A program made the translations under genes and the position numbers. The notes under the pieces were generated by a model. That model searched no databases, was not told the DNA's origin, and worked only from the letters and a program-made list of their open reading frames with translations. This document shows, piece after piece, positions 7,886-10,588 of a stretch of 10,588 nt of DNA; positions within the stretch are counted from its first letter, which is position 1, and the number at the start of each line of letters is the position of its first letter. Origin of the DNA: Acidiferrobacter sp. (GTDB taxonomy: Bacteria > Pseudomonadota > Gammaproteobacteria > Arenicellales > UBA868); assembly GCA_002694065.1 (NCBI GenBank), contig NZKZ01000142.1, forward strand, positions 1 to 10,588, read 5' to 3'.

Positions 7886-8563
7886 TCAGTTAAGGCTGAT
7901 CCGAAGCGCGGCGCTCGTGGCGATTGGGGCGAGCGCGAGCGCCAGCATCATCATGGCCCCCAGAATATAAAAGTGTCCGACAGTCGGTAGCCCCGCCTCT
8001 GCGGCGAGCACAACGCTCGCGCCGAAAATCAGGACCGGCACATAAAGCGGCAACACCAGCAAAGTCAGCAGCAGCCCACTTCTGCGGATCCCTACCGTCA
8101 GGGCCGTGCCGACTGCACCGATCAGGCTCAAGGTCGGAGTGCCGAGCGCCAGGGCGCCGAGGAGCGTCAATTGGACCTCGCCGGCCATACCAAGAAGTCC
8201 TCCCAGCAACGGAGTCACAACCAGGAGCGGCAGCCCCGTCGCGCACCAATGAACAAATACTTTCCCCAGTACCAGCACGGTGAGGGGATGCCCACTGAGT
8301 GCCATCTGCTCGAGGGTCCCGTCATCAAAGTCGGAGCGGAACAGCGCATCCAGGCTCAATAGCGTTGCGAGTAACGCCCCGACCCAGATGACACCCGGGC
8401 CAATGGTCCGCAGCAGGAGCGGATCCGAGCCGACGCCGAAGGGGAACAGCGCGACCACAATTACGAAGAACATCACAGGATGTATGACCTCGCTGGGATG
8501 GCGCACGACAAGACGCATGTCCCGACGAACCAGAGCAATCAGAGCGGTGGACAGACCCGGCAT
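7886..8563 (-). CDS. ccmB: Haem exporter protein CcmB
   Basis: The membrane subunit of the CcmABCD ABC transporter-like complex of system I cytochrome c maturation. CcmAB hydrolyses ATP to release holo-CcmE from CcmC in the inner membrane, so that haem can be attached to apocytochromes in the periplasm. The 225 residues (E. coli 220) contain about six hydrophobic segments, among them VMFFVIVVALFPFGVG near residues 30-45 and LLLTLLVLPLYVPVLIFGASVV near 163-184. Family stretches are RRDMRLVVRHPSEVIHPVMFF at the start, IGPGVIWVGALLATLLSLDALFRSDFDDGTLEQM in the middle and LPLYVPVLIFG. The ATG at 8563-8561 lies 2 bp after the ccmA stop, so the pair is a tight operon. No ccmC follows: the next gene downstream is convergent ilvD. 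Confidence 0.95.
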   Translation of the reverse strand: MPGLSTALIALVRRDMRLVVRHPSEVIHPVMFFVIVVALFPFGVGSDPLLLRTIGPGVIWVGALLATLLSLDALFRSDFDDGTLEQMALSGHPLTVLVLGKVFVHWCATGLPLLVVTPLLGGLLGMAGEVQLTLLGALALGTPTLSLIGAVGTALTVGIRRSGLLLTLLVLPLYVPVLIFGASVVLAAEAGLPTVGHFYILGAMMMLALALAPIATSAALRISLN

Positions 8564-8565
8564 GG

Positions 8566-9180
8566 CTAGTGATCCAGCTGCACAGCGCGGATGGGGGCAT
8601 GCTGAAGGCGCAGCGGCTGGTGCGTTGTCAAAATCGCCATCCCGCCCTGGTCAAGATGCGTCCCGATTGCCTTTTCAATCCCCTGTACACCTGCGGCATC
8701 GATCGCCCCCAAAGGCTCGTCGAGTACCCACAGGGGAGCGCGGCTTAAGTACAGGCGGGCGATGGCAACCCTGCGCCGTTGTCCTGCGGAGAGTACCCGG
8801 CAGAGCAGATGCTGCGATCCACTCAGACCGACCCGGTCAAGCGCATCATCAATCGAGACATCCGGGATAACCGATTGCAGGGTGAGAGCGAAGATGAGAT
8901 TTTCCTTTGGCGTCAGATCCAGTTTTATCCCGTTACTGTGCCCGATATAGACAAGATCGGACTGGAACTTTCCCGGATCTTCATGAATGGGCGCATCATT
9001 CCAGAAAATTTCACCGCTTTCAGGAAGGCTCAGGCCGCAGAGGGTACGCAAAAGCGTTGTTTTCCCAACGCCATTGCCGCCTTGAATCTGACAAGCCTCA
9101 CCGGGGCGTACTTCCAGATTGAGATCCTGAAACAGGAGGCGGTCGCCCCGGACGCAGGTGATCGACTGGGCTTTTAGCAT
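8566..9180 (-). CDS. ccmA: Haem exporter ATP-binding protein CcmA
   Basis: The cytoplasmic ATPase of the CcmAB(CD) complex in cytochrome c maturation. The 204 residues (E. coli 207) form one ABC domain: Walker A GGNGVGKTT (34-42), a family-typical DLVYIGHSNGIKLDLTPKENL segment (75-95) covering the Q-loop region, signature LSAGQRRRVAIARL (130-143), Walker B LWVLDEP (150-156) with catalytic E155, and the H-loop histidine H187 in LTTHQPL. All ATPase elements are present. The start is ATG at 9180-9178; the upstream sequence has no strong Shine-Dalgarno, only GGTTGG close to the start. It is first in the ccmAB pair and diverges from the NuoE-NuoF fusion gene across the 288-bp intergenic region. 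Confidence 0.96.
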   Translation of the reverse strand: MLKAQSITCVRGDRLLFQDLNLEVRPGEACQIQGGNGVGKTTLLRTLCGLSLPESGEIFWNDAPIHEDPGKFQSDLVYIGHSNGIKLDLTPKENLIFALTLQSVIPDVSIDDALDRVGLSGSQHLLCRVLSAGQRRRVAIARLYLSRAPLWVLDEPLGAIDAAGVQGIEKAIGTHLDQGGMAILTTHQPLRLQHAPIRAVQLDH

Positions 9181-9222
9181 CGGCCAACCGCGAAATATAG
9201 AAAGGTCATCTTCACAGGTTTA

Positions 9223-9228
9223 ATTATG
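9223..9228 (-). promoter_or_regulatory. Possible -10 box for ccmA
   Basis: On the minus strand this reads CATAAT, one mismatch from TATAAT, and lies about 43 bases upstream of the ccmA ATG. No hexamer resembling TTGACA sits 16-18 bases further upstream, so the call rests on one element. Confidence 0.2.
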
Positions 9229-9285
9229 CGGGCAAAAGCGTGGTAATGCCGCGACCCGGATCAGAATTGGTGACAGTTGCCCATC

Positions 9286-9291
9286 TATACT
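9286..9291 (+). promoter_or_regulatory. Possible -10 box for the rightward transcript
   Basis: TATACT, one mismatch from TATAAT. Transcription would start near 9298, giving a leader of about 170 bases before the ATG at 9469. The strong Shine-Dalgarno at 9311-9318 would fall just inside this leader. No recognisable -35 is present, so an activator-dependent or false site are both possible. Confidence 0.2.
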
Positions 9292-9325
9292 TGTAGGGCA
9301 TCCTGTCCTTGGGGGAGGTTGGGAC

Positions 9326-9352
9326 ATGCTCTGGGGATGGCTTTGCACGTGA
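9326..9352 (+). CDS. Possible nine-codon leader ORF (MLWGWLCT)
   Basis: ATG CTC TGG GGA TGG CTT TGC ACG TGA encodes the octapeptide MLWGWLCT. It is preceded at a 7-base gap by GGGGGAGG (9311-9318), the strongest Shine-Dalgarno in this intergenic region and much better than anything before the real gene at 9469. It could be a short translated leader. It is too short to judge by coding statistics, and two tryptophans in eight residues may be chance. I see no attenuator hairpin with a T-run behind it. Confidence 0.2.
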   Translation: MLWGWLCT

Positions 9353-9372
9353 CGCATCCGGGCTATTTTCTG

Positions 9373-9403
9373 GTTCAGACAGACGCGATGATCTCATCTG
9401 AAC
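9373..9403. repeat. Inverted repeat GTTCAGA/TCTGAAC with nested palindrome
   Basis: GTTCAGA (9373-9379) and TCTGAAC (9397-9403) are perfect 7-base inverted arms separated by 17 bases. Overlapping the right arm is GATGATCTCATC (9387-9398), with 5-base arms GATGA/TCATC around a TC centre. The sequence could be a regulator-binding site or an RNA hairpin upstream of the diaphorase gene. No T-run follows, so it is not an intrinsic terminator. Confidence 0.35.
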
Positions 9404-9428
9404 AGACTATCATTGCAAGGCAGACATA

Positions 9429-9445
9429 CCGCTAGAATTTAGCGG
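9429..9445. repeat. Inverted repeat CCGCTAGAATTTAGCGG
   Basis: Perfect 6-base arms CCGCTA/TAGCGG around GAATT, ending 23 bases before the ATG at 9469. The size and symmetry fit a dimeric regulator's operator. As RNA it would be a small stem in the 5' leader near the translation start. The embedded TAGAAT (9433-9438) also resembles a -10 box, in which case the dyad would overlie the promoter. These options cannot be separated from sequence. Confidence 0.4.
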
Positions 9446-9468
9446 ACCAGTTAATCCATCTTCAGAAA

Positions 9469-10588
9469 ATGAAAAATCCTGGCCAGAAAAGAATTCGGGG
9501 AAAAGGCGCCGGCAAGGGCCGCGCGGTGGATCCGGCCGCCCAGGCTGAGGTGACCGCCGCCATCGACGGCATCACATTGCAGCGCGACCACCTCATTGAG
9601 TGCCTGCACCGGATTCAGGACAGATACAAACATCTTTCCGCGGTCCATCTTACGGCGCTGGCGGACCTGTTGCAGCTGGCGCCGACTGAGGTCTATGAGG
9701 TGGCAACCTTTTACCACCATTTTGATGTTGTGCGCGAAGGAGAGAACGCACCGCCGGATCTGACCGTCCGGGTTTGTGATTCGGTCAGTTGCTCCCTGTT
9801 TGGCGCCGAACCACTAATCAGTGAACTCGAGTCCCGGTATGGGGAGGGAGTGCGCATCCAGCGTGTGCCTTGCGTCGGGCGGTGCGACGCGGCACCGGTA
9901 GCCGTGGTTGGGCAGAACGCGATTGGCCATGCCGATGCCGCCAAGATAGCGGCTGCTGTCGAGAACGGCGAGAGATCGGCAGAAGTGCCGGACGATTGGG
10001 TACGTTACCAGGCTTACTGTGCCGATGGCGGTTATGCCCTCGCAAGCCGGTGTGTGGATGATCCGGCAGTCGCGGAATCGATTATTGAGGCGCTTGATTC
10101 TTCCGGCCTTCGGGGGCTGGGCGGCGCCGGATTCCCGGCGGGACGCAAGTGGCGGATTCTCAAGGAACAGCCCGCTCCCCGACTGATGGCCGTCAATATC
10201 GATGAGGGAGAACCGGGTACGTTCAAGGATCGCTACTACCTGGAGCGCGATCCTCACCGCTTTCTGGAAGGAGTACTGATTGCGGCACAGGTCGTAGGTA
10301 TCGATAGCTGTTATCTCTACGTTCGAGACGAGTATCCCGCCGTGATTGAAATCCTGAACACCGCGATTGAAGAACTCAGAGCAGCACATCCAAACCCATT
10401 GCCTGAGTTGATCGTTCGGCGTGGTGCCGGAGCGTATATCTGTGGCGAAGAATCCGCGATGATTGAATCTATCGAGGGCAAGCGCGGACTGCCGAGATTG
10501 CGTCCGCCCTATGTGGCTGAGGTTGGACTCTTCGGGAGACCTACGCTTGAACATAACTGCGAAACACTTTATTGGGTAAGAGACATTG
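9469..10588 (+). CDS. Fused NuoE-NuoF diaphorase subunit, probably of NAD-dependent formate dehydrogenase (3' end missing)
   Basis: 373 codons are present before the right edge. After a basic tail (KRIRGKGAGKGR, 7-18), residues about 22-165 are a NuoE-like thioredoxin-fold module. A helical part contains HLSAVHLTALADLLQLAPTEVYEVATFY, and four [2Fe-2S] cysteines follow: C103, C108, C135 and C139. Residues from about 180 onward are NuoF-like. LRGLGGAGFPAGRKW (214-228) and NIDEGEPGTFKDRYYLERDPH (243-263) form the FMN site, and RRGAGAYICGEESAMIESIEGKRGLPRLRPP (317-347) belongs to the NAD/FMN fold. The [4Fe-4S] cysteines would lie beyond the edge. Such fusions form the NAD-reducing module of soluble molybdenum/tungsten formate dehydrogenases and, as HoxF, of bidirectional hydrogenases; sequence feel favours formate dehydrogenase. 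An in-frame TAG at 9433 makes ATG 9469 the first possible ATG. There is no good ribosome binding site. Confidence 0.9.
   Translation, partial: MKNPGQKRIRGKGAGKGRAVDPAAQAEVTAAIDGITLQRDHLIECLHRIQDRYKHLSAVHLTALADLLQLAPTEVYEVATFYHHFDVVREGENAPPDLTVRVCDSVSCSLFGAEPLISELESRYGEGVRIQRVPCVGRCDAAPVAVVGQNAIGHADAAKIAAAVENGERSAEVPDDWVRYQAYCADGGYALASRCVDDPAVAESIIEALDSSGLRGLGGAGFPAGRKWRILKEQPAPRLMAVNIDEGEPGTFKDRYYLERDPHRFLEGVLIAAQVVGIDSCYLYVRDEYPAVIEILNTAIEELRAAHPNPLPELIVRRGAGAYICGEESAMIESIEGKRGLPRLRPPYVAEVGLFGRPTLEHNCETLYWVRDI

Larger units (their letters stand above)
9181..9468. promoter_or_regulatory. 288-bp divergent intergenic region, ccmA / NuoEF-type gene
   Basis: This is the only long non-coding stretch in the window and must hold promoters for both directions. 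Rightward, TATACT at 9286-9291 matches a -10 box at five of six positions, but there is no good -35. Leftward, CATAAT (complement of 9223-9228) is an equally weak -10 for ccmA. A strong Shine-Dalgarno GGGGGAGG (9311-9318) precedes a nine-codon ORF. Two inverted repeats (9373-9403 and 9429-9445) lie nearer the right-hand gene. I see no tRNA, structured riboswitch or terminator. Confidence 0.55.

Noticed and set aside
7910..7943. Possible terminator hairpin between ilvD and ccmB (GGCGCTCG/CGAGCGCC, 8-base arms)
   Set aside because: It lies in the alanine-rich 3' coding end of ccmB and has no T-run on either side, so it is better explained by repeated GCG/GCC-type codons.
8280..8870. A 196-codon plus-strand frame crossing the ccmA/ccmB junction
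   Set aside because: Low-complexity Arg/Ser/Pro-rich translation, antisense to two confident genes.
9332..9347. Sigma-54-like element TGGGGATGGCTTTGCA
   Set aside because: The GG and GC are correctly spaced and TTGCA matches, but the CACG part of the -24 element is entirely missing, and it coincides with the short ORF. Too weak to call.
9814..10554. A 246-codon open frame on the minus strand opposite the NuoF-like region
   Set aside because: It has no recognisable domain and lies antisense to a gene with clear family motifs. Long antisense frames are common opposite GC-rich codons.

Overview
The window looks like ordinary chromosome from a free-living gammaproteobacterium, moderately GC-rich and probably aquatic or marine. 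The pointers are an enterobacterial-type (GshA class I) glutamate-cysteine ligase, a DusA-type dihydrouridine synthase, an AsmA-family envelope protein and the CcmA/CcmB pair of system I cytochrome c maturation. Assignment below class is inference. I see no phage, transposon, CRISPR, tRNA or rRNA. Gene density is high, and eight of the nine confident protein genes have a recognisable family function.

Layout. (1) Positions 1-2190, minus strand: gshA followed 33 bp downstream by a GT-B glycosyltransferase-like gene that runs off the left edge. (2) Positions 2231-6127, plus strand, divergent from gshA across only 40 bp: yjbQ-like, dusA, an AsmA-family gene and a fumarylacetoacetate hydrolase (FAH)-family gene. 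These are chained by three 4-bp stop/start overlaps (GTGA, TTGA, GTGA), so the last three use non-ATG starts and are probably translationally coupled. (3) Positions 6197-7876, plus strand: ilvD, 69 bp after the FAH gene, with its own good ribosome binding site. (4) Positions 7886-9180, minus strand: ccmA-ccmB, converging on ilvD with a 9-bp gap. The remaining ccm genes do not follow. (5) Positions 9181-9468: a 288-bp divergent intergenic region with two inverted repeats, weak promoter-like hexamers and a very short ORF behind a strong Shine-Dalgarno sequence. (6) Positions 9469-10588, plus strand: the 5' part of a fused NuoE-NuoF diaphorase subunit, most like those of NAD-dependent formate dehydrogenases, cut by the right edge.

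How the genes work together. gshA makes the glutathione precursor. The coupled block mixes a thiamine-phosphate-synthase-like protein, tRNA D-loop modification, envelope lipid/outer-membrane homeostasis and a small-molecule hydrolase; these have no obvious single pathway. ilvD serves branched-chain amino acid synthesis. CcmAB drives part of haem handling for c-type cytochromes. The last gene starts what is probably a soluble NAD-linked formate dehydrogenase (or related hydrogenase) operon. I found no convincing new system. The parts most worth a second look are the 9181-9468 regulatory region, the isolated ccmAB pair and the partial glycosyltransferase-like gene.
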